DNA of 64,000 nt from Chryseobacterium taiwanense (GTDB taxonomy: Bacteria; Bacteroidota; Bacteroidia; Flavobacteriales; Weeksellaceae): NCBI RefSeq assembly GCF_000813825.1, contig NZ_JWTA01000005.1, forward strand, positions 372,001 through 436,000. Reading direction: 5' to 3'. Made by a program: the position numbers and the translations under genes. Below, piece after piece: positions 54,382-62,905 of the stretch. The notes below the pieces were generated by a model. It had not been told where the DNA came from. It saw only the letters and a list, made by a program, of their open reading frames with translations, and did not search any database. How positions within the stretch are numbered: the stretch's first letter is position 1; each line of letters starts with the position of its first letter.

Positions 54382-55155
54382 ATGAAGAAATTTTTGAATT
54401 TTATATTACTGTTTCTCAGTTTATATAGTTATTCTCAAATGCAAGGAATTTTTACTGAGAATCTGATTAAAAGTAAATTTGATACTATTCATATCTATAC
54501 CGATAAAAATGGCAAATTACTTCTGACAAAAATTATTATTTATGATAAACAAAAACAGGAAATTTGCCTCAATGATAAGGACAATATTGAAGATCCTGAT
54601 GTTTTGTTTACTATTTTTAAAATTAGTAATGATTACAAAATCATTGAAGAGAAAAAGTTTTATAAAGGCTTGGAAATAAAAAATAATGATTTAAAAGATA
54701 CTTTAGTAAGCTTAGTTACGAAATATTCCTATGGGAATAATAATATTCAAAAGTCTTATTATGATTCAAAAAATAAACTTTCAAATAAAGAATTTCAAAT
54801 AATAGATGAGAACGGTCGAAAGAAAGAAGTAATTAATACTTTGCATTTAGATAATGATATTGTTCTTAATGATATTACAAAATACTTTTGGAATTCAAAA
54901 GGAAGTGGTTATAGATTAGAATATGAACAGTTTACTTTTCCGAGATTAAAATTTATTGGAGATTATAAATTAGATGAATACGGAGATCCAATTTTGGTGA
55001 AAGGAAAACTTGACGCTGAAGAGATTAAGAAAGCTAAATTCATAATACATAAAAAAGAGTTTGATGAAAAAGGAAATGTTGTAAAGATATTTGAAATAGA
55101 AAATGGGAAAAAAATAATAAAAGAAGAAAGAAAAATCATTTATAATCAGAAATAA
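54382..55155 (+). CDS. secreted hypothetical protein
   Basis: A 257-residue protein with a signal peptide (FLNFILLFLSLYSYSQ). The mature part is Lys/Asn/Ile-rich and contains YD/N repeats resembling the DEFDEKGN type of RHS-like or MORN-like beta repeats (YDSKNKLSNKEFQIIDENGRKKEV; KEFDEKGNVVKIFEIENGK). No function is recognised. The ATG at 54382 was chosen for the signal peptide; a longer frame from 54361 begins with TTG. AT-rich compared with neighbours. Confidence 0.65.
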   Translation: MKKFLNFILLFLSLYSYSQMQGIFTENLIKSKFDTIHIYTDKNGKLLLTKIIIYDKQKQEICLNDKDNIEDPDVLFTIFKISNDYKIIEEKKFYKGLEIKNNDLKDTLVSLVTKYSYGNNNIQKSYYDSKNKLSNKEFQIIDENGRKKEVINTLHLDNDIVLNDITKYFWNSKGSGYRLEYEQFTFPRLKFIGDYKLDEYGDPILVKGKLDAEEIKKAKFIIHKKEFDEKGNVVKIFEIENGKKIIKEERKIIYNQK

Positions 55156-55158
55156 AGA

Positions 55159-55182
55159 AAGAGTCCAATTTATTGGACTCTT
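55159..55182. terminator. terminator between the secreted protein and bglX
   Basis: AAGAGTCCA (55159-55167) pairs with TGGACTCTT (55174-55182); both genes converge here. Confidence 0.75.
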
Positions 55183-55208
55183 CTCGTTTTAGAAATATAT
55201 AAGTAAAA

Positions 55209-57470
55209 TTACTTCAACGTAAATTTAACTTTCGTTTTAATAGCATCAGAAGAATTTCCGATTTGTGCTTCAAAATCTCCCGGTTCAGCTACCCAATCGT
55301 GTTTTTGAGCATCAAAGTAACTTAAAGCTGACTTGTCGATAGTAAATGTCACTTCTTTTTCTTCTCCCGGATTTAAAAATACCTTTTCAAAACCTTTCAA
55401 TTCTTTGGCTGGTCTTTCCACGGAAGATTTTAGGTCAGAAATATACAATTGAGCAACTTCCGCTCCGGCTCTTTTTCCTGTATTTTTCACAGAAACCGTA
55501 AACGTAATTTTGTCGTCCTGAGACATTGTTGTTTTATCAGCTTTAGCTTTTCCAAACTCAAAAGTGGTATAGCTTAAGCCATGTCCGAAACTGAATAATG
55601 GTTTGATTTTCTTTGTATCATGCCATCTGTATCCTACAAAAATTCCTTCGTTGTACGTGATGTTGATCGGGTTTTTCTGATCTTTTCCTTTTCCTGCCGC
55701 AAATTCATCTTTTTGACCAGGATATTCTCCTAATTGGTGAGCCGAATTATCTTCCAGTTTCACAGGGAAAGTAAATGGAAGTTTTCCTGATGGATTAGCA
55801 TCTCCTGCTAAAATTGAAGCAATAGAATTTCCTGCCTCAGAACCTAAATACCAAGATTGTAAAACAGTTGGAACTTCTTTAATCCAAGGCATAGCTACTG
55901 CATTTCCTGAAATTAAAACTACTGCAAGATTTTTATTCGCTTTTGCCAATGCAGCAATTACATTATCCTGATTGTATGGCAATCCGTAGCTTTTTCTATC
56001 ATTTCCTTCACTGTCCTGGAAGTCTGCTTTGTTCAATCCTCCCACGAAAATGACGTAATCAGATTTTTTTGCCAATTCAACGGCTTCATTCAGTAATTCA
56101 GCTTCAGAACGAGTATCTTTCAAATCCTGTCCGGATTTTACACCATTATATTCTCCGCCAATATCTCCCACATATCCTCTTGCGTATTGTACATCAGACT
56201 GTTTTCCGAATCTTGCTTTAATTCCGTCTAAAGGAAGCGTTTCATATTTCACTTTTAATGAAGAAGAACCTCCGCCAACAGTCATGATCTTGATCGCATT
56301 TTCACCAATTACAGCGATTTTTTTAGCTTTATTGGGATCAATGGGAAGTACATTTCCTTGGTTTCTCAACAATACAATACCTTCTTCACCGATTTCTTTA
56401 GCCACAGCCTTGTGCTCTTCAGAAGCAATATTTCCGAAAGGCTTGTTTCTGTTCATTGTCGTTTTATAAGCTAAACCTAAAAGTCTTGAAACTTTATCGT
56501 CAAGCTCTTTCGTTCCTACTTTTCCAGATTTAATTAAATCTAGGTAAGGTTTTGCCAAATAATAATTATCGTAAGCATTTTTCGTTCCAGCCGAAAGTCC
56601 GTTGGTCCAGCTTCCGAATTCTAAATCTAATCCGTTATGGATGGCCTGTTCAGTATTGTTTACAGCTCCCCAGTCGGAAACGACAACTCCTTTGTATTTC
56701 CATTCTCCTTTCAAAATATCATTTAAAAGATACTGGTTCTGGCTTGCGTATTGACCTTTGTACATGTCATAAGCTCCCATAATCGTCCAAGAATCTCCTT
56801 CTGTAACAGCGGCTTTGAAAGCCGGAAGATAAATTTCATACAATGTTCTGTCATCCACTTTTACATTACTGGTATGACGGAACATTTCCTGATTATTCAG
56901 TGCAAAATGCTTTACGGAAGTTGCTACACCATTAGATTGAACTCCTTTGATGTAAGGAACCACCATTTTTGAGGTTAAATAAGGATCTTCCCCCATATAT
57001 TCGAAGTTTCTTCCGTTCAGTGGAGTTCTGTAAATATTCACTCCAGGTCCTAAAAGAATATCTTTTTTTCTATAACGGGCTTCTTCTCCAAGAGCCTTTC
57101 CGTAGTTCCAAGACATTTTTTTATTCCAAGTTGCGGAAAGTGCCGTCAAAGCGGGATAAGCAATAATGGAGTCATTCGTCCAGCCTGCCTGGTTCCATTC
57201 GTCCCACATTACTTCAGGGCGAACTCCATGAGGTCCGTCTGTTGTCCAGAATTCTGGAATTCCCAGTCTTGGTACACCCGGAGAACTGAATTTTGACTGG
57301 GCATGAAGCATAGCCACTTTTTCTTCCAGTGTCATTCTGGATAGGGCATCCTGAACGCGTTGCTCAACGGGTTTCGATTCGTCTAAATAAACGGGTAGAG
57401 TAGTATTTTGAGCCATATAAGAAGCAGAAATAAGAGTAAATAAACTTACAATGGCGGTTTTCTTTAACAT
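55209..57470 (-). CDS. bglX: glycoside hydrolase family 3 beta-glucosidase
   Basis: A 753-residue BglX-like periplasmic beta-glucosidase. It has a signal peptide ending SYMAQ, the GH3 N domain with the nucleophile in VVSDWGAV and KHFALNNQE, the GH3 C domain (VLPIDPNKAKKIAVIGENA), and a fibronectin-like C-terminal domain (VSVKNTGKRAGAEVAQLYI). The ends fit the family. Likely acts on beta-linked glucosides in the periplasm. The outer-membrane receptor further off is not a SusCD pair, so no polysaccharide-utilisation locus is apparent. Confidence 0.93.
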   Translation of the reverse strand: MLKKTAIVSLFTLISASYMAQNTTLPVYLDESKPVEQRVQDALSRMTLEEKVAMLHAQSKFSSPGVPRLGIPEFWTTDGPHGVRPEVMWDEWNQAGWTNDSIIAYPALTALSATWNKKMSWNYGKALGEEARYRKKDILLGPGVNIYRTPLNGRNFEYMGEDPYLTSKMVVPYIKGVQSNGVATSVKHFALNNQEMFRHTSNVKVDDRTLYEIYLPAFKAAVTEGDSWTIMGAYDMYKGQYASQNQYLLNDILKGEWKYKGVVVSDWGAVNNTEQAIHNGLDLEFGSWTNGLSAGTKNAYDNYYLAKPYLDLIKSGKVGTKELDDKVSRLLGLAYKTTMNRNKPFGNIASEEHKAVAKEIGEEGIVLLRNQGNVLPIDPNKAKKIAVIGENAIKIMTVGGGSSSLKVKYETLPLDGIKARFGKQSDVQYARGYVGDIGGEYNGVKSGQDLKDTRSEAELLNEAVELAKKSDYVIFVGGLNKADFQDSEGNDRKSYGLPYNQDNVIAALAKANKNLAVVLISGNAVAMPWIKEVPTVLQSWYLGSEAGNSIASILAGDANPSGKLPFTFPVKLEDNSAHQLGEYPGQKDEFAAGKGKDQKNPINITYNEGIFVGYRWHDTKKIKPLFSFGHGLSYTTFEFGKAKADKTTMSQDDKITFTVSVKNTGKRAGAEVAQLYISDLKSSVERPAKELKGFEKVFLNPGEEKEVTFTIDKSALSYFDAQKHDWVAEPGDFEAQIGNSSDAIKTKVKFTLK

Positions 57471-57495
57471 AAAAAGCCTTTTTATTGATAGGTAA

Positions 57496-57503
57496 CAAAA
57501 TTA
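57496..57503 (-). promoter_or_regulatory. -7 promoter box of bglX
   Basis: Minus-strand TAATTTTG, 25 bases before the ATG. The rest of the gap to 57760 shows nothing convincing. Confidence 0.55.
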
Positions 57504-57760
57504 GCAAAAATATTTATTATCTCAAATTGAGAAAATGTATTTTTTTGAATAAATGTCTAATTATCATCCTTTTTATGAAAGAAATAATTTTAAAATTTGG
57601 TGATAATATACTTAAATGTACCAGATATAACTTTTATCTAAACATCGATTTTCTACTAGTTAGAACAAATCTCGATTGAATTTAAACACTTAGAATTTTA
57701 TATTTTTGATTTGGTACATTCAAATATATAGTTGCCTAAATCTTAATTCTCTGAAAACAA

Positions 57761-57791
57761 TAAGAGCAGCTTTATAAAAAAGCTGCTCTTA
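57761..57791 (-). terminator. terminator of the ferredoxin-JAMM-like operon
   Basis: A 13-bp perfect stem (57761-57773 with 57779-57791, arm TAAGAGCAGCTTT), downstream of the last gene of the operon on the minus strand. Confidence 0.8.
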
Positions 57792-57811
57792 TAAAGAATT
57801 AGATTATTTTT

Positions 57812-58234
57812 TTACTTTATAATGGAAGTTATAATTAAATCTCCATATTTTTCAATTGCTTTACTTTTTGTTATATCTTCTTTTGTCAATTGATTAGTCT
57901 TTATAAATCGATTATTTCCTTTTACATAAAGTGTTATGCGTTCATTTTTAATTGAACCATCTTTTGTTTTACTAAAAGTGGCATTATCCACAAAACCTAT
58001 AATAAAAGTATGAACTCCCAATTCCGGGTTATTTGGAGATATCCTAATCATTTTAATTTCAGGTACATCCTGAAGTAATACTTCAAATTTTTCACCTATA
58101 TACTTTTTGGAGGTATTTTCCATGATTTGTAATTTTTGCTTATCCTGAGGATTAAGCTGTTGTGAATACATCATAACAGATAAAACTAAATTTGTAATAA
58201 ATACTATTTTTTTTACTATTTCCATAATTAACAT
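57812..58234 (-). CDS. small secreted protein of the ferredoxin-JAMM-like operon
   Basis: A 140-residue protein with a hydrophobic signal segment (VKKIVFITNLVLSVMMYSQ) and a mature alpha/beta domain (KYIGEKFEVLLQDVPEIKMIRISPN; HTFIIGFVDNATF). No family recognised. The ATG at 58234 overlaps the stop of the upstream gene; a second ATG (58225) would shorten it by three residues. It is the last of three coupled genes and precedes a strong terminator. Confidence 0.65.
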   Translation of the reverse strand: MLIMEIVKKIVFITNLVLSVMMYSQQLNPQDKQKLQIMENTSKKYIGEKFEVLLQDVPEIKMIRISPNNPELGVHTFIIGFVDNATFSKTKDGSIKNERITLYVKGNNRFIKTNQLTKEDITKSKAIEKYGDLIITSIIK

Positions 58235-59172
58235 TTTGTTTGGGAGTAACCTGAGCCGGAGCCTCCACCTCCATCGTCATCTTTTTTAGCTCCTAATTTA
58301 TGGAAATTACCATCAGCCCCTTTTTTCAATAATGCTAATCCTGTATTGTATTTATCCAGCATATATGCTAAAGCTATCTCATATGAGGTTTGATTATCAG
58401 TATTTGCATCGAATGCCACATCATTATATTCATCATTAAGCGGAGCTGGAAAGTTGGGAGCATATGGAGGATTGCTTACTGATGGATAATTACTTAAGAA
58501 TTGGTTCATTGCTGCAGGGTTTGTTACCACTAATGCATAAGCCGAGCCATTCTGAGCTGTCACATAGTATGTACTATACGTGCTATATGCGTTATATGAA
58601 TTCATTAAAGAATATGCATCTCCAACTGAAGGAGGAGTATTATTAGGATGTAAATGATTGCTGGCAACAGGACTTGTAAAATCATGCGTTAAATTTATAC
58701 CACTCGGTCCTCCATGTTGAATATCAGTAGGAACAATATTACCATTTTCACTCCCTAATACATATCCGTGTTCATTCCCATCATTATAAGTTGGAAGTTT
58801 CTCAGCTCGTTTTTTAAATGCATCAGATTCTGAAAGTTCTGTCGCATATGCAGCAGCCTGAGCAGCAGCAGCGCAAGGATCTTGTTGTGGATTAGGACCA
58901 GGGATTGGATCATCACCTCCGTCGTCACCACCATTATCAGAAAGCCAAGAAAAAACATCTGTAGGACATACAGAGATACAATCCCCACAGCCAACACAAG
59001 CTTCAGGAGATATGGATATTTCCGTATCCTTCAATACTACATAGCCATCTACATCAAGATACGTATATCCCGCTTTTATGGCTTCAACAGGACATTCCGG
59101 AACACACATCGCACATTCAATACAATTTGTAACGTTTACTTCGATTACTGTGCCAATAGTAAAACTGCTCAT
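58228..59172 (-). CDS. 2x[4Fe-4S] ferredoxin fused to a JAMM/MPN-like domain
   Basis: A 314-residue protein with no known description to me. Residues 1-75 are a bacterial ferredoxin with two full clusters (Cys17, 20, 23, 27-Pro; Cys59, 62, 65, 69-Pro). A Gly/Asp/Pro linker (80-100) follows. Residues about 100-230 contain NEHGYVLG (Glu134) and H173-L-H175-P...S182-V-G-D185. This resembles the metal site of JAMM/MPN isopeptidases (E, HxH, SxxD), with one residue fewer between HxH and Ser. A Gly-rich tail ends in Cys. Coupled by TAATG to an upstream Tat-like lipoprotein gene. The protease role is inference. Confidence 0.65.
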   Translation of the reverse strand: MSSFTIGTVIEVNVTNCIECAMCVPECPVEAIKAGYTYLDVDGYVVLKDTEISISPEACVGCGDCISVCPTDVFSWLSDNGGDDGGDDPIPGPNPQQDPCAAAAQAAAYATELSESDAFKKRAEKLPTYNDGNEHGYVLGSENGNIVPTDIQHGGPSGINLTHDFTSPVASNHLHPNNTPPSVGDAYSLMNSYNAYSTYSTYYVTAQNGSAYALVVTNPAAMNQFLSNYPSVSNPPYAPNFPAPLNDEYNDVAFDANTDNQTSYEIALAYMLDKYNTGLALLKKGADGNFHKLGAKKDDDGGGGSGSGYSQTKC

Positions 59173-59636
59173 TAAAAAATTATTTCTTTGTTTGTAAAGT
59201 TTTCTGTTATATCGTTATAATTAATGTACTTGAATTTCAATTTCCTGAAGGTGTTTGGCAGGCTTATTTCCAATGGATCATTAAACAAGACACAAGAGAA
59301 GCGATGATTGAGTTTTATTATTTTTAATTTATTATTAGTTTTATTTGTTTCACTAATAGATATATTTTCAGTTATATACCCTAGACTTACAAAATTCATT
59401 AATACTTTTTTTCTTTTATCATATTCGATACTTTTGGTTTTTTTACCCACTACATCACCTCCTTCACTAATAATGTAAATAGGTTTAAATCTTTTTTTTG
59501 AGCGCTCTGTGTTTTTATCATTAGTTTCTGTCTCAAAATGATCATCATTAAGACACGAAAGTAACGACATGGATAAACTAGTATAGACTAGACCATTAAG
59601 TGATGTTTTTAAAAATGTTTTTCTATTCATATTCAC
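59172..59636 (-). CDS. Tat-like lipoprotein, first gene of the ferredoxin-JAMM-like operon
   Basis: A 154-residue lipoprotein. The start NRKTFLKTSLNGLV resembles a Tat signal (RK in place of RR, then F-L-K), followed by SLLSC with lipobox Cys28. The mature part is basic and rich in Asn/Ile (RFKPIYIISEGGDVVGKKTKS). Its stop overlaps the ferredoxin gene's start by one base (TAATG), so translation is coupled. Function unknown. A 129-base leader runs back to a TATATTTG box. Confidence 0.65.
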   Translation of the reverse strand: MNMNRKTFLKTSLNGLVYTSLSMSLLSCLNDDHFETETNDKNTERSKKRFKPIYIISEGGDVVGKKTKSIEYDKRKKVLMNFVSLGYITENISISETNKTNNKLKIIKLNHRFSCVLFNDPLEISLPNTFRKLKFKYINYNDITENFTNKEIIF

Positions 59637-59764
59637 TGCTATTTACATTTAAAAAACGCTTAATTTCTATCAGAAGATTAATCTTTTATAGATAAGATTA
59701 CACCCATAGGAATTTTTTCAAACCCTTAGGTTTTCTGGTATAAGTAGGCATCTGTATTTTCGCG

Positions 59765-59772
59765 CAAATATA
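59765..59772 (-). promoter_or_regulatory. -7 promoter box of the ferredoxin-JAMM-like operon
   Basis: Minus-strand TATATTTG, 128 bases before the first ATG, leaving a long untranslated leader. The rest of the 369-base gap 59637-60005 holds no supported gene. Confidence 0.5.
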
Positions 59773-59941
59773 AAATAATTATACTATTATTTCTTAAAAT
59801 TTACTTTAAATAAAGGGTAAATATGGCTACTATCGGGTATTTAGAAAGAAGATAATACTATGAGTGAAGAATATTTGTTCTGGGATAATAAGACATACAT
59901 TGATCAAATTATGGTAAAATAATATTTCATTTTTATGTTAT

Positions 59942-59973
59942 AATGCCTGATTGAACTTTATCAATCAGGCATT
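59942..59973. terminator. terminator downstream of metQ
   Basis: A 13-bp perfect stem (59942-59954 with 59961-59973, arm AATGCCTGATTGA). The T tail is better on the plus strand, but metQ ends just beyond it. Confidence 0.65.
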
Positions 59974-60005
59974 ATTGTTTTTGTTACGCTAAACTTTTAA
60001 CAGAA

Positions 60006-60818
60006 TCAGTTCCAACCTTTAATGGCTCCTCCTTTAAAAATCTCCTCTGCTTTTTTCATGACCTCATCAGATTCATAAGCCTTTACAAAGTTTTTTACTT
60101 TTTCAGAAGTCTTGTTGTCCTCTCTCGAAACAATTACATTCACATAAGGAGAATCTTTATCTTCTTTAAAAATTCCCTGTTTTTCCGCATCCAATCCTGC
60201 CTGTGCGGCAAAGTTGTTATTAATGATGGCGATAACCACTTCTTTATCATCCAATACTCTCGGCAATTGTGGAGCTTCAATTTCAAGGATTTTTAGTTGT
60301 TTAGGGTTATCCACAATATCAGTCACTTTAGGTAATAAACCAATACCGTCTTTTAATTTTAACAACCCGTTTTTCTGTAATAAAAGTAATGAACGGCCGC
60401 CGTTTGTTGGATCATTAGGAATGACAATTGTACTTCCATTTTGAAGTTCGCTGATGTTTTTAATTTTTTTCGAATAGGCTACAATCGGGTACACAAAAGT
60501 ATTTCCAACAACAGCTAATTTATAACCTCTTTGTTGTGACTGTTCATTTAAGTAAGGAACATGCTGAAACGCATTGGCATCAATATCTCCGTTATTCAAA
60601 GCCTCATTGGGAACGACGTAATCATTGAAGGAAACCAGTTCTACCTCAAGATTATACTTTTCTTTAGCTACTTTTTTCGCAACCTCTGCAATTTCCTGTT
60701 CCGGTCCGGAAGTGATTCCTACTTTAATCACATTCGGATCATCTTTCTTTGGCGAATTGCAGGCTATAAATACTAATAAACCTGCTGCCAAAACCCCTAA
60801 AATCTTTATTTTTTTCAT
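60006..60818 (-). CDS. metQ: methionine ABC transporter substrate-binding lipoprotein MetQ
   Basis: MetQ captures methionine in the periplasm for MetNI. The 270-residue NLPA-family lipoprotein has a lipobox VFIAC, then VIKVGITSGPEQEIAEV, FNDYVVPNEALNNGDIDANAFQH and the VDNPKQLKILEIEAPQLPR region. The ATG at 60818 was chosen; two more in-frame codons start at 60824. It is 205 bases after metI, across an inverted repeat that could adjust its expression. Confidence 0.93.
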   Translation of the reverse strand: MKKIKILGVLAAGLLVFIACNSPKKDDPNVIKVGITSGPEQEIAEVAKKVAKEKYNLEVELVSFNDYVVPNEALNNGDIDANAFQHVPYLNEQSQQRGYKLAVVGNTFVYPIVAYSKKIKNISELQNGSTIVIPNDPTNGGRSLLLLQKNGLLKLKDGIGLLPKVTDIVDNPKQLKILEIEAPQLPRVLDDKEVVIAIINNNFAAQAGLDAEKQGIFKEDKDSPYVNVIVSREDNKTSEKVKNFVKAYESDEVMKKAEEIFKGGAIKGWN

Positions 60819-60840
60819 TGTCAACTATTTTCAAAAAAAT

Positions 60841-60927
60841 GGCGAAAAAGGAAAAAGGTAATCTTTAAATTCTTTGATAATAAATAATAAAATATGGCTT
60901 TATACCTTTTGAATTACCTTTTTCGCC
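60841..60927. repeat. inverted repeat between metI and metQ
   Basis: GGCGAAAAAGG (60841-60851) pairs with CCTTTTTCGCC (60917-60927), and GGTAAT (60857-60862) with ATTACC (60913-60918) as an alternative. On the minus strand the hairpin is followed by ATTTTTTT, terminator-like, within the operon. Confidence 0.6.
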
Positions 60928-61023
60928 GGATCGATGGCTGAAATCATCATACCATCACACTATTTCACATTCACACTGTATTTTCAAAGTGCTTAAGCAC
61001 TATATTTTCTAAATTTTTCAGTT

Positions 61024-61680
61024 TTAACGATGATCAAATCTTTTTGCTAATCGGTCACCTGAAAATTGAATAATAAATACGATGGCCACCAATAAAGCCA
61101 ATACCAGATTCATAATGACCGCATCATAACCAATATATCCGTATTGATAACCGATCTGCCCCAATCCTCCTGCTCCGACTGCGCCACCCATTGCAGAGTA
61201 TCCTACCAAAGTGATCAACGTTATCGTAGCATTGTTAATCAAAGACGGAAGCGCTTCCGGTAACAATACTTTTCGGATGATTTGGAGTGGAGTAGCTCCC
61301 AATGCTCTTGCGGTTTCAATCAAACCATGAGGAACTTCCAGCAAACTGTTTTCTACTAATCTTGCTATAAAAGGAGCTGCACCAATACTTAAGGGAACCA
61401 AAGCGGCATTCACGCCAATTGATGTTCCGACCAGACTTCTTGTAAACGGAATCATCCACACAATCAGAATAATGAAAGGAATGGAGCGAAAGATATTAAC
61501 TAAAACAGATAAAGCTTTGTTATAAATTACATTTTCCAAAAGCTGTCCTTTTCTTGTTAAAAACAAGAGAATTCCAACCGGTAATCCCAATACAAATCCA
61601 AAAAATCCTGACACGAATGTCATGTAAACTGTCTCCCAAATTCCCTTCGATAAAAGAGAAATTATCGTATCACTAAGCAT
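61024..61680 (-). CDS. metI: methionine ABC transporter permease MetI
   Basis: MetI is the inner-membrane channel of the methionine importer. The 218-residue protein has about five helices and the EAA-type loop (ARALGATPLQIIRKVLLPEALP) that contacts the ATPase. Length is typical. Its start overlaps the end of metN by 8 bases. Confidence 0.95.
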   Translation of the reverse strand: MLSDTIISLLSKGIWETVYMTFVSGFFGFVLGLPVGILLFLTRKGQLLENVIYNKALSVLVNIFRSIPFIILIVWMIPFTRSLVGTSIGVNAALVPLSIGAAPFIARLVENSLLEVPHGLIETARALGATPLQIIRKVLLPEALPSLINNATITLITLVGYSAMGGAVGAGGLGQIGYQYGYIGYDAVIMNLVLALLVAIVFIIQFSGDRLAKRFDHR

Positions 61681-62701
61681 ATCCTCTTACCGTATTTTGA
61701 ATTTTATTCTGGTTGAAATAATAAAGAGCCTGCTGGTTTTCCTCTTCTTCACCCTGTAGCTGTAATAATAATTTTCCAAAGTTGGAATCTCCTAAATATT
61801 CAACATCCGCTTTCAGAAGTTTGTAAGGAATTTTATATTTATCATAAACTATTGAAAGTAATTCTTCAACAGATATTTGTTCATTAAGTTCAACCTCAAC
61901 AAGAGGGAAGAGTCCGTTTTGCGGTTCTTTTTGTAGTTTTTTATTCAGTTCTTGTGGTATAGTCATAACACTAGAGTTTAAAAATTGTTTGATGATAGGA
62001 TTCTCTTTGTTGGAGACAATCTCACTTAAAGTTCCTTTGGTTACTAGTTTTCCTTGGTCAATCACTGCAACATGGTTACAGACGGTTTTTATGACTTCCA
62101 TTTCGTGGGTGATCAATAAAATGGTAATTCCCAACCTTTGATTAATATCCCTCAATAACTGTAAAATTGATTGAGTGGTTGCCGGATCGAGGGCACTTGT
62201 CGCTTCGTCACAAAGCAGGAGATAAGGATCATTGGCTAAAGCTCTTGCAATCGCAACTCTTTGTTTTTGTCCGCCCGAAAGACTTTTAGGATAATCATTG
62301 GCTTTATCTTTCAGACCAACGATTTTCAACAGCTCATTGACTTTTTGATGGATTTCCGTTTTATTAACATGATCCAGTTCTAATGGGAGAGCAATATTTT
62401 CAAAAACTGTTCTTGAAGAAAGAAGGTTAAAATGTTGGAAGATCATTCCTATTTTTTTTCTTTCGCTGGCTAATTGTTTGGAATTTAATTTAGTGAAATC
62501 TTTTCCATTGATGATGATTTCACCATTATCCGGTTTTTCAAGAAGATTCACCGTTCGGATTAAGGTACTTTTTCCCGCTCCTGAAAATCCGATGATTCCA
62601 ACAATGTCGCCTTTTTCAATAGTCAGGCTTACATTATCCAGTGCTTTAAAAGACTGTTTTTTCTGGTGAAAAGTTTTTGAAATGTTCTTTATCTCTATCA
62701 T
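61673..62701 (-). CDS. metN: methionine ABC transporter ATP-binding protein MetN
   Basis: MetN powers methionine uptake. The 342-residue ATPase has the Walker A GFSGAGKSTL, signature LSGGQKQRVAIARAL, Walker B YLLLCDEATSALD and the switch His in LLITHE. A C-terminal ACT-like NIL domain (about 265-340) binds methionine and gives trans-inhibition in E. coli. The ATG at 62701 was chosen; eight in-frame codons upstream reach 62725, close to the leader terminator. It follows a leader peptide and attenuator-like terminator. Confidence 0.96.
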   Translation of the reverse strand: MIEIKNISKTFHQKKQSFKALDNVSLTIEKGDIVGIIGFSGAGKSTLIRTVNLLEKPDNGEIIINGKDFTKLNSKQLASERKKIGMIFQHFNLLSSRTVFENIALPLELDHVNKTEIHQKVNELLKIVGLKDKANDYPKSLSGGQKQRVAIARALANDPYLLLCDEATSALDPATTQSILQLLRDINQRLGITILLITHEMEVIKTVCNHVAVIDQGKLVTKGTLSEIVSNKENPIIKQFLNSSVMTIPQELNKKLQKEPQNGLFPLVEVELNEQISVEELLSIVYDKYKIPYKLLKADVEYLGDSNFGKLLLQLQGEEEENQQALYYFNQNKIQNTVRGYA

Positions 62702-62726
62702 TCTGATATTATTCTTAGTAAACAAA

Positions 62727-62754
62727 AAAGGCTCTACAACGTGGTAGAGCCTTT
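62727..62754 (-). terminator. leader terminator of metNIQ (attenuator candidate)
   Basis: An 11-bp perfect stem (arm AAAGGCTCTAC) with a 6-base loop followed, on the minus strand, by TTTTTTG. It lies 25 bases after the leader ORF stop and 25 bases before metN, where it would block the operon unless read through. Confidence 0.75.
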
Positions 62755-62779
62755 AAAAATATGTCATATAAAAGTAAGT

Positions 62780-62878
62780 TCAACCACAGCAATTTCGTAA
62801 TTCAGGCATACAGCAATACATCATCATAGTATTGATGGTATGCTTTTTAATGGATTGATTTCTAAAATTCGATTTCAT
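62780..62878 (-). CDS. Met/Cys-rich leader peptide of metNIQ
   Basis: A 32-codon ORF from ATG (62876-62878) to TGA (62780-62782), too short for usual calling. The product begins MKSNFRNQSIKKHTIN and continues TMMMYCCMPELRNCCG, with four Met and four Cys in the last 15 residues. In the RNA, GCATAC...GTATGC and AATAC...GTATT form a hairpin whose loop holds the Met codons. The terminator follows 25 bases on. This is the classical layout of a transcription attenuator; the sulfur-amino-acid codons match the transporter's substrate. A -7 box lies 27 bases upstream. Confidence 0.7.
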   Translation of the reverse strand: MKSNFRNQSIKKHTINTMMMYCCMPELRNCCG

Positions 62879-62905
62879 TTTATTTTAATGTCCTGATTAC
62901 GGTTG

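Noticed and set aside
57485..57679. 64-residue plus-strand ORF between bglX and the next operon
   Set aside because: AT-rich chance ORF that starts over the bglX promoter region, without recognisable features.
59860..59922. 20-codon plus-strand ORF followed by a hairpin at 59942
   Set aside because: No promoter box or conservation clue, and too short to support. The hairpin is explained as the metQ-side terminator.
62755..62905. SAM riboswitch upstream of metN
   Set aside because: I could not recognise the conserved cores of SAM-I or SAM-II. The region is better explained by a leader ORF, pause hairpin and terminator. A covariance-model search would decide.
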